DNA of 51,286 bases, from contig CBDUMS010000013.1 in NCBI GenBank assembly GCA_965368405.1, forward strand, positions 1-51,286. The letters are read 5' to 3'. A model generated the notes under the pieces. It did no database searches, was not told the DNA's origin, and saw only the letters and a program-made list of their open reading frames with translations. A program made the position numbers and the translations under genes. Source of the DNA: S012-113 sp965368405 (GTDB taxonomy: Bacteria > Bacteroidota > Bacteroidia > Cytophagales > Cyclobacteriaceae). Shown here in pieces: positions 17,075 to 27,351 of the stretch (the stretch's first letter is position 1; each line of letters starts with the position of its first letter).

Positions 17075-18604
17075 TTAACTGGAAACAGTTTCAATTAAGG
17101 GCAGTAAGTCGTCGAGATACTCTCTGGTATTACTGAGGCGAGGTACTTTATTCTGACCGCCTAATTTACCACGTTTCTTCATCCATTGATAAAAGGTACC
17201 GTTGGGAACAGCGTGAATGATTGGACTAATTAGTGCCAAATCATTTTGACGCTTTGCTTCATAGTCTGAATTTACCTCTTGCAGTTTTGCATCTAAATGA
17301 AAAGTGAAATCCGTAAGACTTTCAGGACTTTTCTCAAATTCAATAATCCACTCATGCCCCCCCTGTTTACCCCGCTCTAGGTAGATTGGGCCCGCGGTAA
17401 AATTCTTAATAATAGAATTTGTCTGGTCACACGCAAAAGATATTGCCGTTTCTGCGTTTTCTACAATTACTTCCTCACCAAAAGCATTTATAAAGTGTTT
17501 TGTTCTACCACTTATTTTTATTCGATAAGGGGATACGGAAGTAAAACGGACAGTATCGCCTATTTTGTAGCGCCATAATCCGGAGTTGGTTGTAATTAAA
17601 AGTGCATAATTCTTACCAACCTCTACATCTTGCAACTGCACTATTTTTGGGCTATCGCTGTCTTGCTCACTAAATGGAATGAACTCATAAAATATGCCAT
17701 AGTCTAACATCAGCAACATTTCATCCTCATTCGAAGTATCCTGAATCCCAAAAAATCCTTCAGAGGCATTATAGGTCTCCATATAGCGCATTTTTGGTGA
17801 CGATATAATTGATTTAAATAGTTTCCGATAAGGTCCGAATGCCACTGCGCCATGAAAAAACACTTCTAAATCAGGCCATACCTCAGAAATATTGGTTACT
17901 CCCTTCAGATCCATTACACGTTGCAGAACTAATAAGGCCCAGGTGGGAACTCCGGCCATCGTAGTTACATTTTCGTCCGCCACCTCTGCAGCCATTTGCT
18001 CTAACTTAAGATCCCAATTATCAAGCAGTGCAATCTCTTCACTTGGTGTCCGCACATATTTAGCCCATAATGGCATATTCTTCATTATCACTGCCGATAC
18101 ATCACCATAACTGGATTCGCCCGAAGGATCGAATTGGTTACTCTGATGACTACCGCCAATGGAAAGCCCTTTGCCTTCAAACATTAGGCTATCAGGATTA
18201 TTGCTGAGGTACATTGAAATTAGATCCTTACCTCCTTTCATATGACAGTCCTCCATAGCCTCTGGAGAAACTGGAATGAATTTACTTTTGGCATTTGTTG
18301 TTCCTGACGACTTGGCAAACCACTTAATCTCAGAGGGCCAAAGAACATTTCTTTCACCCCGCATCATCCGCTCAATAAATGGAAAGTGTTCTTCATAGGA
18401 GCGTACCGGAACTCGCTCATCGAATTGACTAAATGATGTTAAATCTTTAAAGCCGTGATTTTTGCCGAACTCTGTATCACGAGCTGTTGCTATTAGATTA
18501 GAAAATACATCTTGCTGAACTTCATGAGGATACTTTAAGAATAATTCAATTTGGTGAATCCGCTTCTTCATCACCCATGTTAATATTGAATTAAACAGAC
18601 CCAT
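17075..18604 (-). CDS. GH3-family acyl-adenylating enzyme
   Basis: A 509-residue protein of the GH3 auxin-responsive family, a branch of the ANL adenylating superfamily common in Bacteroidota. Motifs are FAKSSGTTNAKSKFIPVS (ATP-binding P-loop, near residues 98-115), ETYNASEGFFG in the second motif and LWRYKIGDTVRFTS, then the C-terminal hinge and small domain. Plant GH3 enzymes join amino acids to acyl acids; the bacterial substrate is unknown. A TAGGTTTG box lies about 40 bases upstream of the start. The gene is immediately upstream-facing from lptB-recJ but separated from them by 65 bases on the same strand. Confidence 0.9.
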   Translation of the reverse strand: MGLFNSILTWVMKKRIHQIELFLKYPHEVQQDVFSNLIATARDTEFGKNHGFKDLTSFSQFDERVPVRSYEEHFPFIERMMRGERNVLWPSEIKWFAKSSGTTNAKSKFIPVSPEAMEDCHMKGGKDLISMYLSNNPDSLMFEGKGLSIGGSHQSNQFDPSGESSYGDVSAVIMKNMPLWAKYVRTPSEEIALLDNWDLKLEQMAAEVADENVTTMAGVPTWALLVLQRVMDLKGVTNISEVWPDLEVFFHGAVAFGPYRKLFKSIISSPKMRYMETYNASEGFFGIQDTSNEDEMLLMLDYGIFYEFIPFSEQDSDSPKIVQLQDVEVGKNYALLITTNSGLWRYKIGDTVRFTSVSPYRIKISGRTKHFINAFGEEVIVENAETAISFACDQTNSIIKNFTAGPIYLERGKQGGHEWIIEFEKSPESLTDFTFHLDAKLQEVNSDYEAKRQNDLALISPIIHAVPNGTFYQWMKKRGKLGGQNKVPRLSNTREYLDDLLPLIETVSS

Positions 18605-18645
18605 TGTACTTGAACAGTTTTAGTTTTTCTAAAAATTACTCCATG

Positions 18646-18653
18646 CAAACCTA
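18646..18653 (-). promoter_or_regulatory. Candidate -7 element (TAGGTTTG) for the GH3 gene
   Basis: Exact TAnnTTTG match on the minus strand, 42 bases upstream of the GH3 start. No TTG is found at the standard distance, so the call rests on the -7 element alone. Confidence 0.35.
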
Positions 18654-18669
18654 AATCCGAAATTACCGC

Positions 18670-19401
18670 TTAGATTTTTCGCTTTAATTCAAAATGTTTA
18701 CCCAGATAAACTTTTCTTACTTGTGGGTCTGCAGCCAGTTCTTCAGCACTTCCTTCCTTCAGCAGTCGACCTTCGAACATGAGGTATGCACGGTCGGTAA
18801 TAGATAATGTTTCAGTTACGTTATGATCCGTAATGAGTATTCCAATATTTTTATCTTTCAGCTTAGCAACAATAGATTGAATCTCTTCTACCGCAATGGG
18901 ATCAACACCAGCAAATGGTTCATCGAGCAAAACAAATTTAGGATCAACAGCAAGTGCTCGAGCAATTTCTGTTCTGCGTCGCTCGCCTCCCGATAATACC
19001 ACGCCAAGGTTCTTGCGAACATGAGTTAAGCTAAACTCATCAAGTAAAGCTTCCATTTTATCCCGTTGCTCCTTTTTGCTCAAATTTGTCATTTCGAGAA
19101 CAGCCATGATGTTTTCTTCAACGGTCAGTTTTCGAAATACAGAAGCTTCCTGAGCCAAATAACCAATGCCCAACTTCGCCCTTTTATACATTGGCAAGCT
19201 GGTAATATCTTCGCTGTCGAGGAAAATAGTGCCTTCGTTAGGCTTTATCAAGCCTACAATCATATAAAAAGAGGTCGTCTTACCAGCACCATTGGGTCCA
19301 AGCAAGCCCACGATCTCACCTTGTCCTACGGTTACGCTAATATCATTAACTACCTTGCGTTTCTTATACTTCTTAACCAGATTGTCGGCGCGTAGAATCA
19401 T
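18670..19401 (-). CDS. lptB: LPS export ABC transporter ATPase LptB
   Basis: A 243-residue ABC ATPase that powers LPS extraction from the inner membrane with LptF/G. Motifs are Walker A GPNGAGKT (35-42), Q-loop LAQEASVFR, signature LSGGERRRTEIARALA, Walker B FVLLDEPFAGVDP and the switch His in ITDHN. The LptB-specific 'AQEASVFRKLTVEEN' segment separates it from branched-chain amino acid transporters. Its start lies 2 bases after the recJ stop, so the genes form an operon. Confidence 0.95.
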   Translation of the reverse strand: MILRADNLVKKYKKRKVVNDISVTVGQGEIVGLLGPNGAGKTTSFYMIVGLIKPNEGTIFLDSEDITSLPMYKRAKLGIGYLAQEASVFRKLTVEENIMAVLEMTNLSKKEQRDKMEALLDEFSLTHVRKNLGVVLSGGERRRTEIARALAVDPKFVLLDEPFAGVDPIAVEEIQSIVAKLKDKNIGILITDHNVTETLSITDRAYLMFEGRLLKEGSAEELAADPQVRKVYLGKHFELKRKI

Positions 19402-19403
19402 TC

Positions 19404-21104
19404 CTAAGTATTTTGTGCAAACTTAATATCTTTAATATGCAACTGGATGGTTGAATTACCTCTAAAATTATTTTCTTCGATGGTATAGGCCATATCAAAG
19501 ACAATATCATCTTGTAATGCTTGATAATAATCCGGCATATAGAAGCCTATGGCATCAATAACCACGCCATCTTCATTTACAACATTCATTTTGAGATGCT
19601 GATCTTTTAGTAGCCTCAAATTAGTGGCTTTTAAGTTTCTTGTTGCAAAAACTGGCTTTAGGTTCCCAGGACCAAACGGTTCCATCTGGTTGATTATATT
19701 GAAAAAACTCTTTGATATTATATCAAGATCTATGATCTCATCGATCCTGACCGTAGGAAGTAGTAAATCTTCAGTGATGGTGTTACGCACCACCTCTTCG
19801 AATCTATCCTGGAATGCTGCTACATTTTCAGCTTTCAAAGTTAGTCCAGCCGCATACTTGTGGCCTCCGAATTGCTCAAGCAATTCTCCACAGGCCTCTA
19901 TTGCCTCATGGATGTCATAGCCTCTTACCGAACGCGCAGAACCGGTTGCCTTGCCTTTAGAGGCTGTTAGAATTATAGTAGGCCTGTAAAAATGCTCGAT
20001 GCATTTTGAGGCCACAATACCGATAACACCCTTGTGCCAATCTTCTTTAAACAATACAGTGGTATAACGATCGCCCGCCTGTTCCTCTAACATGGCAAGG
20101 GCTTCGTTAACAATACCTTCTTCCGTCTCTTTTCTAATCGTATTGTTATTGTTGATAGCCGTGGCCAGATAGTCAGCTTCTTCGGGGTTTCGGCTCAGTA
20201 GTAAGTCTACTGCGGCATGCGCATGTTCTATTCTGCCGGCGGCATTGATCCTCGGAGCGATTCCAAATACGACTCTTGTTACCGTGAGGGGCTTCTGTAA
20301 AGCACCAATCTTAATCAATGCGTTAAGACCCGGCCTAGGCTCACGTTCCAACTGCTTAAGCCCAAAACTACACATTACTCGATTTTCACCGGTTATCGGT
20401 ACAATATCGGCACCAATACTTACGGCCACCAGGTCCAGCAAAGGCCATAAGTTATTTTCATCGTAGCCCATTCGTTGGGTAATGCCCTGAACCAGTTTAA
20501 ATCCAACGCCACATCCCGATAGCTCTTTATAAGGATATTCACAGTCTTCTCGTTTAGGGTCAAGAACAGCCGTAGCTTGCGGCAACTCCCCGTCTGGTCG
20601 ATGATGATCACAAATTATAAAATCAATCTTATTATTCTTGGCTAGCTCTACTGTACGAAAAGCCTTTATACCGCAGTCGAGGCTAATAATGAGATCTACA
20701 TTATGTTCAATCGCCCATTGAATTCCTTGTTCAGAAACGCCATAACCTTCGCTATACCGGTCAGGTATATAAAAATCAAGCTTATTGATATAGGGCTGGA
20801 GAAAACCATACATCATTGCAACCGATGTGGTGCCATCAACATCGTAATCCCCATAAATAAGAATATGTTCATCATTCTCGATAGCCGCAATAATCCGTTC
20901 TACAGCCGTATCCATATCTTTCATTAAGAAGGGGTCGTGCAGATGGTCGAGCGAAAGCCTAAAAAATAATTTTGCCGTATCTATACTGTTTATGCCTCGT
21001 TGCAATAAGAGCTTTGCCAGTGCAGGATGTATATTCAGCTGATTGGCAAGATTAGCAATGTCTGCCTCAAACGGAGTATCAAGAATTTTCCAGTGCTTTT
21101 CCAT
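19404..21104 (-). CDS. recJ: Single-stranded-DNA-specific exonuclease RecJ
   Basis: A 566-residue DHH-family 5'-3' exonuclease. Motifs are IYGDYDVDGTTS (motif I, Mn-binding), DLIISLDCGI (motif II), ICDHHRPDGELP (the DHH motif) and the DHHA1 region with FGGHKYAAGL near residue 410. The C-terminal OB-like part follows. Length is close to the E. coli enzyme (577). It leads a recJ-lptB transcription unit. Confidence 0.95.
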   Translation of the reverse strand: MEKHWKILDTPFEADIANLANQLNIHPALAKLLLQRGINSIDTAKLFFRLSLDHLHDPFLMKDMDTAVERIIAAIENDEHILIYGDYDVDGTTSVAMMYGFLQPYINKLDFYIPDRYSEGYGVSEQGIQWAIEHNVDLIISLDCGIKAFRTVELAKNNKIDFIICDHHRPDGELPQATAVLDPKREDCEYPYKELSGCGVGFKLVQGITQRMGYDENNLWPLLDLVAVSIGADIVPITGENRVMCSFGLKQLEREPRPGLNALIKIGALQKPLTVTRVVFGIAPRINAAGRIEHAHAAVDLLLSRNPEEADYLATAINNNNTIRKETEEGIVNEALAMLEEQAGDRYTTVLFKEDWHKGVIGIVASKCIEHFYRPTIILTASKGKATGSARSVRGYDIHEAIEACGELLEQFGGHKYAAGLTLKAENVAAFQDRFEEVVRNTITEDLLLPTVRIDEIIDLDIISKSFFNIINQMEPFGPGNLKPVFATRNLKATNLRLLKDQHLKMNVVNEDGVVIDAIGFYMPDYYQALQDDIVFDMAYTIEENNFRGNSTIQLHIKDIKFAQNT

Positions 21105-21231
21105 GGGTTAGCTATTCATTGGGTAGACGTAAAAGAACCCCTTCGAAAATGACCATCCAAATAAATTTTGCCAATATTAAATAACGACGAAGTAATTTAG
21201 TCTGAAGATAAATGGATCACTCTATAAAAAT

Positions 21232-24141
21232 ATGAAAACTAAGATTATTATTCGTAGTCTCTCTTTGGTTTTACTGGTTACACTTATTGTAACCAACGGC
21301 CTAGCTCAAATAAAATTCACAAACGCCGAGGATCGATTAGCTAGCTATCAAGGTCGTCAGGCAGACGTTAATAAATCGATCGCTGCCGGATTGGAGATGA
21401 CCAATATCGGACCAACAATTATGAGCGGCCGTGTAGTTGACATAGATGTTAATGAGTCCGCTACGCAACATTATTATGTGGCTTATGCCTCCGGTGGTTT
21501 ATGGTATACCGAAAATTACGGCGCCAGTTTCGAGCCGCTATTTCAATATGAGTCTGTAATGACCATTGGCGATATTGCAGTCGATTGGGATAATAATACG
21601 ATCTGGCTAGGAAGCGGCGAAAGCAATTCGAGTCGTTCGTCGTACGCGGGTAATGGTATCTATAAAAGCACCAATGGCGGCAAAACCTGGCAGCACCTTG
21701 GACTTGAAGAAACCCATCATATTGGCAGGGTTGTAATTCATCCCACTAATCCCAATATTGTTTGGGTAGCCGCTTTAGGTCATTTGTATTCGGCTAACCC
21801 AGAAAGGGGAGTCTTCAAAACGATAGATGGTGGTAAAACCTGGGAAAAGGTTCTTTTTATCAATGATGACACTGGTGCAGTAGATCTTATCCTCGATCCA
21901 GTCAACCCTGAAATTCTTTATGCTGCTTCCTGGGAGCGCGAACGAAAAGCATGGAATTTTAAAGGCAGTGGAACAGGTTCGGGCATATATAAATCGACTG
22001 ACGGTGGTGATTCGTGGCAGAAAATGAATAGTGGCCAAAACGGTTTCCCTAGCGATGCTGGCGTTGGGAGAATTGGGTTAGACATTTCCAGACAAAATCC
22101 GAACAAAATATATGCTCTCTTGGACAACCAAAATCTAAGAACAGCCGAGGAGCAAGAACACATAGTGACTAAAGAAACACTTCGGGCAATTACAAACGAG
22201 GCATTTTTGAAATTAAATGATAAGGACATTAATAGTTACCTCGATCGGAGAGGCTTTCCTAAACGGTATAATGCTAAGCAAATTAAAGCTGAGGTGAAGG
22301 CTGGTAGTATTAAGCCGCTAGATTTAGTTAGCTATGTTGAAGATGCCAATGCGATGCTGTTTGACACCCCTGTTATTGGTGCTGAAGTATATGTCTCAGA
22401 AGATGGAGGTGCTAACTGGCAAAAAACACATGATGATTATATCGATGGTGTTTACTCTTCTTATGGCTATTATTTTGGCGTTATCAGGGTATCTCCACAA
22501 GATGATGATAAAATTTATATTCTTGGTGTGCCCTTTTTAAAGTCAACAAATGGCGGCAAGGAGTGGCAAAGCATCAATGGCGATAATATGCACTCCGATC
22601 ATCAGGCCTTATGGGTAAGCTCCGGTACTCCGGGCTTATTGATTAACGGCAACGACGGCGGTATAAACACCTCTTTCGATGATGGTGAGAACTGGACAAA
22701 ACAAAATACAATTCCAGTCGGACAGTTTTACTCTGTAAATGTTGACGATGCCAAAAATTATAATGTATATGGTGGCTTACAGGATAATGGGGTTTGGATG
22801 GGCCCTCATAATTACAACTACAGTACACGTTGGCAAGGCCGGGGAAGCTACCCGTATAAAAGCATTTATGGTGGCGATGGTATGCAAGTGACCATAGACA
22901 CCCGAGACAATAATACAGTCTATACAGGCTTACAGTTTGGGTACTATTCTCGAATCAATAAGCACACGGGGGAATCTAAAAGCATTAAACCACAGCATGA
23001 GCTTGGAGAAAGTCCATTACGATTTAATTGGCAAAGCCCAATTCATTTATCAATTCATAATCAAGATGTAGTTTATTTTGGTTCAAATAAATTTCATCGA
23101 TCGCTGGATCAAGGAAATGACTGGGAATTGAACTCAAAAGACCTCACCAAGGGAGGTAAAAAAGGCAATGTTCCCTATGGTACACTCACAACTATCGACG
23201 AATCGCCCCTGCAGTTTGGGTTGATCTATGTAGGTAGTGATGATGGGCTTGTGCATATTAGCAACGATGGAGGGAATACCTGGACCAATATTTCTGCAGG
23301 GTTGCCGGCAGATCAATGGGTTAGTCGTGTTGAAGCATCGAATTTTAGCAAAAAACGTGTTTATGTAACCCTTAATGGATATCGATGGGATAAATTCGAT
23401 GCCATGGTATACCGTTCCGACGATAATGGTTCTAGCTGGACTAAAATTGGCAATAATTTGCCGCATGAGCCCGTAAATGTTATAAAAGAAGATCCATTCA
23501 ACGAGGACCTGCTGTACGTTGGTACAGACCACGGTTTGTATGTTTCGTTAGACCGAGGTAAAAGTTTTATGATTCTGGATAAAAACTTACCCCATGTTGC
23601 CGTGCATGATTTAGTTATCCAATCTAGTGCCAGAGATCTGGTTATTGGCACCCATGGTCGCTCAATTTATCGAGCAAATGTAAAGGAGCTTCAAAAGCTT
23701 AACTCAAAAATATTGGCAAGTCCAGTTCATGTCTTCGATATCAAAAAAACCACATTTAGTGATCGCTGGGGAAACTCTCGTTATACCTGGTATAACCCAA
23801 CTATGCCATCAGTTACCGTCCCCGTTTATGCTCAAAAGGAGGGCATTGGGAAAATAAACATCTACTCGAAAGGGGGAGTTCTGTTGTATTCAAAGGATCA
23901 TTCCTTGGAATTAGGCCTAAATTATCTTGAGTATTCTTTACAAATTAACCCTGATAAGCTTAGCGCATTTAGCAAGGCCCTAAAAAAAGAGAAGTCTGAT
24001 CAGATGGAGCATTTAAAGAAAAAAGATGATGATAACTTCTATCTAATTCCCGGAGAGTATCGAGTCGAACTGCTCTTAGATGGCGAGTCAGATTCTAAAA
24101 CATTATTGATCAGTAAACCCCGTGAGAGATCACCACGCTAA
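21232..24141 (+). CDS. Exported Asp-box (BNR/sortilin-like) beta-propeller protein
   Basis: A 969-residue exported protein with a signal peptide (cleavage near GLAQ). About ten Asp-box repeats of the type S-x-D-x-G-x-x-W are visible, for example STNGGKTW, TIDGGKTW, STDGGDSW, SEDGGANW, STNGGKEW, SNDGGNTW and RSDDNGSSW. They build one or two propellers of the sortilin/VPS10 or glycosyl-hydrolase-like kind common in Bacteroidota. A long insert near residues 300-370 (NEAFLKLNDKDINSYL) is not propeller-like. The C-terminal region lacks a T9SS sorting domain. It is followed by a DPP-IV-like peptidase after 28 bases, suggesting a joint role in extracellular protein processing. No catalytic residues can be assigned. 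Confidence 0.85.
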   Translation: MKTKIIIRSLSLVLLVTLIVTNGLAQIKFTNAEDRLASYQGRQADVNKSIAAGLEMTNIGPTIMSGRVVDIDVNESATQHYYVAYASGGLWYTENYGASFEPLFQYESVMTIGDIAVDWDNNTIWLGSGESNSSRSSYAGNGIYKSTNGGKTWQHLGLEETHHIGRVVIHPTNPNIVWVAALGHLYSANPERGVFKTIDGGKTWEKVLFINDDTGAVDLILDPVNPEILYAASWERERKAWNFKGSGTGSGIYKSTDGGDSWQKMNSGQNGFPSDAGVGRIGLDISRQNPNKIYALLDNQNLRTAEEQEHIVTKETLRAITNEAFLKLNDKDINSYLDRRGFPKRYNAKQIKAEVKAGSIKPLDLVSYVEDANAMLFDTPVIGAEVYVSEDGGANWQKTHDDYIDGVYSSYGYYFGVIRVSPQDDDKIYILGVPFLKSTNGGKEWQSINGDNMHSDHQALWVSSGTPGLLINGNDGGINTSFDDGENWTKQNTIPVGQFYSVNVDDAKNYNVYGGLQDNGVWMGPHNYNYSTRWQGRGSYPYKSIYGGDGMQVTIDTRDNNTVYTGLQFGYYSRINKHTGESKSIKPQHELGESPLRFNWQSPIHLSIHNQDVVYFGSNKFHRSLDQGNDWELNSKDLTKGGKKGNVPYGTLTTIDESPLQFGLIYVGSDDGLVHISNDGGNTWTNISAGLPADQWVSRVEASNFSKKRVYVTLNGYRWDKFDAMVYRSDDNGSSWTKIGNNLPHEPVNVIKEDPFNEDLLYVGTDHGLYVSLDRGKSFMILDKNLPHVAVHDLVIQSSARDLVIGTHGRSIYRANVKELQKLNSKILASPVHVFDIKKTTFSDRWGNSRYTWYNPTMPSVTVPVYAQKEGIGKINIYSKGGVLLYSKDHSLELGLNYLEYSLQINPDKLSAFSKALKKEKSDQMEHLKKKDDDNFYLIPGEYRVELLLDGESDSKTLLISKPRERSPR

Positions 24142-24169
24142 TACTGCATTCATTTAAAACTTAGTTAAT

Positions 24170-26674
24170 ATGAAATCAAGATTCTCGTTTTTAATAGCTA
24201 TCCTGTTAACAACAGCTTCATTCGCCCAACAAGTCGATGAGATCAAGGCTAATTATGCACTTGCGGCCAGATTTTCACCTGATAACCTAAAACGAATGGT
24301 TTTCTCTACCCGAGTTAATCCACATTGGTTGAAGAATTCTAACAAGTTTTGGTATAGTTATGAAACGAGCAATGGCATTAGTTACTACCTCGTAGACCCT
24401 GCAGCAAAGTCCAAATCATACCTTTTCGATAATACCAAAATGGCAGCAGATATGAGCCGACTCACTGGCGATCCATTCGACGCGCAGCATTTGGATATTC
24501 AGAATATTGAGTTTATCAAAAATGAAACTTCAATTCGGTTTGAGGTTAAGAGTAAACTGGTTAAAGAAGAAGAAAAGGACGAGGACGAGGAACGTGGCAA
24601 TGAGCAGGACAATGCGAGCAAGAAAAAGAAACCCAAGATGGTAGATAAGGTCTATTATTTCGAGTATTCGATTGGCAATAAACAACTACGATTGCTCGAA
24701 GATTATGAAAAGCCTAAAAAAGATAAAGATTGGGCTAATATTTCACCCAATGAGCAATATGTGCTTTTCAGCAAACACCATAACCTCTATTGGATGGATA
24801 TGGAGAATTATGAGAAAGCCCTTAAAAATGAAAAAGACTCAACAATTGTTGAGCATCAGCTAACCGAAGACGGTGAAGAGTATTACAGCTATGGCGACCG
24901 TGGACGTGGGGTAGATAACGTGGATAAAGAAAAGAATAAAGATAAGCGCCAACCTATTCGCGTGGCCTGGTCACCGGATTCGAAGAAATTTGCAATGGTT
25001 CGTGCGGATTCCCGCGAGGTAAAGGAGTTGTGGGTAATAGACAACACCGCGAACCCAAGACCAACACTTGAGACCTACAAATACCAAATGCCGGGGGAAA
25101 AGGAATCGCCCAAGTATGACTTATTGATCTTTGATTTTGACACGAAGAAAAGTCTAAAAGTTAAAACAGACACTTTTCCCGATCAAACAATCAGCCTTCA
25201 ATATGCCCCAAGAAAAAAGAGTAGCAGAGACGACAGACGTCGACCAGGGTTATGGCTGGCACCTGGCAGCGATAAAGTGTACTTTACTCGTACCAGTCGC
25301 GATCTCAAGCGAATTGATTTATGTGTAGCAAATGCCAACACCGGTGAAGTTACCGTAGTTGTTGAAGAGCGGCTTAATACCTACGTTGAAACCCGTGATC
25401 CGGGTCTTGTAAACAATGGACAAGAGGTTATTCATTGGTCAGAACGCGATGGTTGGGCGCATTTTTACTTGTACGATGGTAATGGGAACTTGAAAAATCA
25501 AATTACTTCCGGGCCATTTCATTGTGAAAGGATAGAAGGTATAGATGAGAAAAATCGTGTGCTATATTTTACGGCAAATGGCCGCGAGTCTAATGAAGAC
25601 CCTTACTATTATCACCTCTATAAAATCAATTTTAATGGAAGCGGATTACAACTACTCACCCCAGGCAATTTCGATCACGCCACTAGCCTCAACGACTCCA
25701 AACGCTATTTTGTCGATAACTTTTCTCGGGTAAACTCCGTGCCACAGTCAGTTTTAAAGGATAATTTGGGAAGAAAAATCCTCGATCTGGAAACAGCAGA
25801 CCTCACCAAGCTCTTTGAGGCCGGTTACAACTTTCCAGAACCCTATACTGTAAAAGCAGGAGACGGTATTACCGACCTCTATGGTGTGATGTATAAACCC
25901 TTTGATTTTGACTCAACAAAAACATATCCATTAATCGAATACGTTTATCCTGGCCCACAGACCGAGGCCGTTAACAAATCATTCTCTTCCCGCATGGACC
26001 GCTTAGACCGACTCGCTCAGTTTGGATTTATTGTGGTAAGCATAGGTAATCGGGGTGGCCATCCGGCAAGATCTAAATGGTATCATAATTACGGATATAA
26101 AAACCTTCGAGATTACGGGCTGGAAGATAAAAAAGTAGCAGCAGAACAATTGGCGTACCGTCATAGCTTTATTGATATCAATAAAGTTGGGATTTTCGGC
26201 CATTCAGGTGGTGCTTTTATGTCTACCGCAGCAATGCTGGTGTACCCCGATTTCTTTAAGGTGGCTGTATCATCATCCGGAAATCATGAGAATAATGTAT
26301 ACAACCGCTGGTGGAGCGAGAAGCATCATGGTGTAGATGAAACCATTAATGATAAAGGAGAGGCAATATTCAAATACGAAATAGATAAGAATCCTGATAT
26401 TGCTAAAAACTTAAAGGGGCATCTTTTAATCACCACGGGAGATATTGATAATAATGTCCATCCGGCGGGCACGATTCGAATGGCAAACGCGCTTATAAAA
26501 GCCAATAAACGATTCGATTTTTTCGTTTTCCCAGGACAGCGACACGGCTATGGCAATATGAATGAGTATTTCTTCTGGCTAAGAAGCGACTACTTCTGTA
26601 AACATTTGCTCGGTAATGCTGCTGAAAGTGTTGATATGACCGAAATGAATAATGGGAAGCAAATGAGGCGTTAA
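24170..26674 (+). CDS. Exported S9-family peptidase, dipeptidyl-peptidase IV-like
   Basis: An 834-residue secreted serine peptidase. After the signal peptide (cleavage near SFAQ) comes a DPP-IV-type propeller, interrupted by a very charged linker at about 138-154 (acidic run followed by KKKKPK). The catalytic domain holds GHSGGAF (Ser679), an Asp in TGDIDNNVHP and a His in GQRHGYG. Enzymes of this family remove N-terminal dipeptides or cleave small proline-containing peptides. It is in an operon with the Asp-box protein 28 bases upstream. It ends 6 bases before a convergent gene. Confidence 0.9.
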   Translation: MKSRFSFLIAILLTTASFAQQVDEIKANYALAARFSPDNLKRMVFSTRVNPHWLKNSNKFWYSYETSNGISYYLVDPAAKSKSYLFDNTKMAADMSRLTGDPFDAQHLDIQNIEFIKNETSIRFEVKSKLVKEEEKDEDEERGNEQDNASKKKKPKMVDKVYYFEYSIGNKQLRLLEDYEKPKKDKDWANISPNEQYVLFSKHHNLYWMDMENYEKALKNEKDSTIVEHQLTEDGEEYYSYGDRGRGVDNVDKEKNKDKRQPIRVAWSPDSKKFAMVRADSREVKELWVIDNTANPRPTLETYKYQMPGEKESPKYDLLIFDFDTKKSLKVKTDTFPDQTISLQYAPRKKSSRDDRRRPGLWLAPGSDKVYFTRTSRDLKRIDLCVANANTGEVTVVVEERLNTYVETRDPGLVNNGQEVIHWSERDGWAHFYLYDGNGNLKNQITSGPFHCERIEGIDEKNRVLYFTANGRESNEDPYYYHLYKINFNGSGLQLLTPGNFDHATSLNDSKRYFVDNFSRVNSVPQSVLKDNLGRKILDLETADLTKLFEAGYNFPEPYTVKAGDGITDLYGVMYKPFDFDSTKTYPLIEYVYPGPQTEAVNKSFSSRMDRLDRLAQFGFIVVSIGNRGGHPARSKWYHNYGYKNLRDYGLEDKKVAAEQLAYRHSFIDINKVGIFGHSGGAFMSTAAMLVYPDFFKVAVSSSGNHENNVYNRWWSEKHHGVDETINDKGEAIFKYEIDKNPDIAKNLKGHLLITTGDIDNNVHPAGTIRMANALIKANKRFDFFVFPGQRHGYGNMNEYFFWLRSDYFCKHLLGNAAESVDMTEMNNGKQMRR

Positions 26675-26680
26675 GTAGTC

Positions 26681-27235
26681 CTACCCTTGTAATAAAGACT
26701 CATGATGTATGTCCCAGGTCTTGCCGTTATGTTTTAAGAGCGAAACTCCTCCTACGACAAATTCGGCTCTGTACTTTTTTGTTTGATACTCCTGCCATGC
26801 CAAATTAAAATCCGGCTTTTTCAGGTCACGGAAAGCAACCGTCATGTGGGGATGAAATGGCCTGCCGCGTGGTAATGGATATACGTTCAGCTTTAGTGCG
26901 GCCATCTTTAATATTTCTTTTTGAAGATGAAATAACGCATCTTCTTCCTCAATTGCTAAGTAAATTACCTTTGGTTCAAAACAACCAAAATTATTGATCG
27001 AAACTTCGATACTACTTTGATGGAAAGCCAGTTGGTCAAGGTTCTTTATGAGGTCTAACTCTTTCTCTTCTTTCCATTGAAATGGCATATGTAGCGTTAT
27101 GTGCGGAGGAGATCGTAACGCAGCTTTGGAGTTATAATCAGCACTAAATTTATGTTTAAATCCAACGACGTCAGAATAAACAGGCTCAGGAGGGACAAGG
27201 GCAATAAAGTATAATTTTAAATTTTCTCTTCCCAT
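26681..27235 (-). CDS. 2'-5' RNA ligase / cyclic phosphodiesterase family protein
   Basis: A 184-residue protein of the 2H phosphoesterase superfamily. The two signature His-x-Thr motifs are present as HITLHM and HPHMTVAF, separated by about 80 residues as expected. Such enzymes open 2',3'-cyclic phosphates or ligate 2'-5' RNA ends; the physiological substrate here is unknown. A possible start is the ATG at 27235 (MGRENLKLYFIALVPPEPV). It converges on the DPP-IV-like gene with 6 bases between. Confidence 0.82.
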   Translation of the reverse strand: MGRENLKLYFIALVPPEPVYSDVVGFKHKFSADYNSKAALRSPPHITLHMPFQWKEEKELDLIKNLDQLAFHQSSIEVSINNFGCFEPKVIYLAIEEEDALFHLQKEILKMAALKLNVYPLPRGRPFHPHMTVAFRDLKKPDFNLAWQEYQTKKYRAEFVVGGVSLLKHNGKTWDIHHESLLQG

Positions 27236-27351
27236 CGCTTTATATAATTTGATCTTTCAACTCAGGATATCCTGCTAGTCCTTCACTATCCAATGAATAG
27301 TACAGAAGGTTAATAGCTAATATCGATGATCTGTCATCTATTGAATAATGT

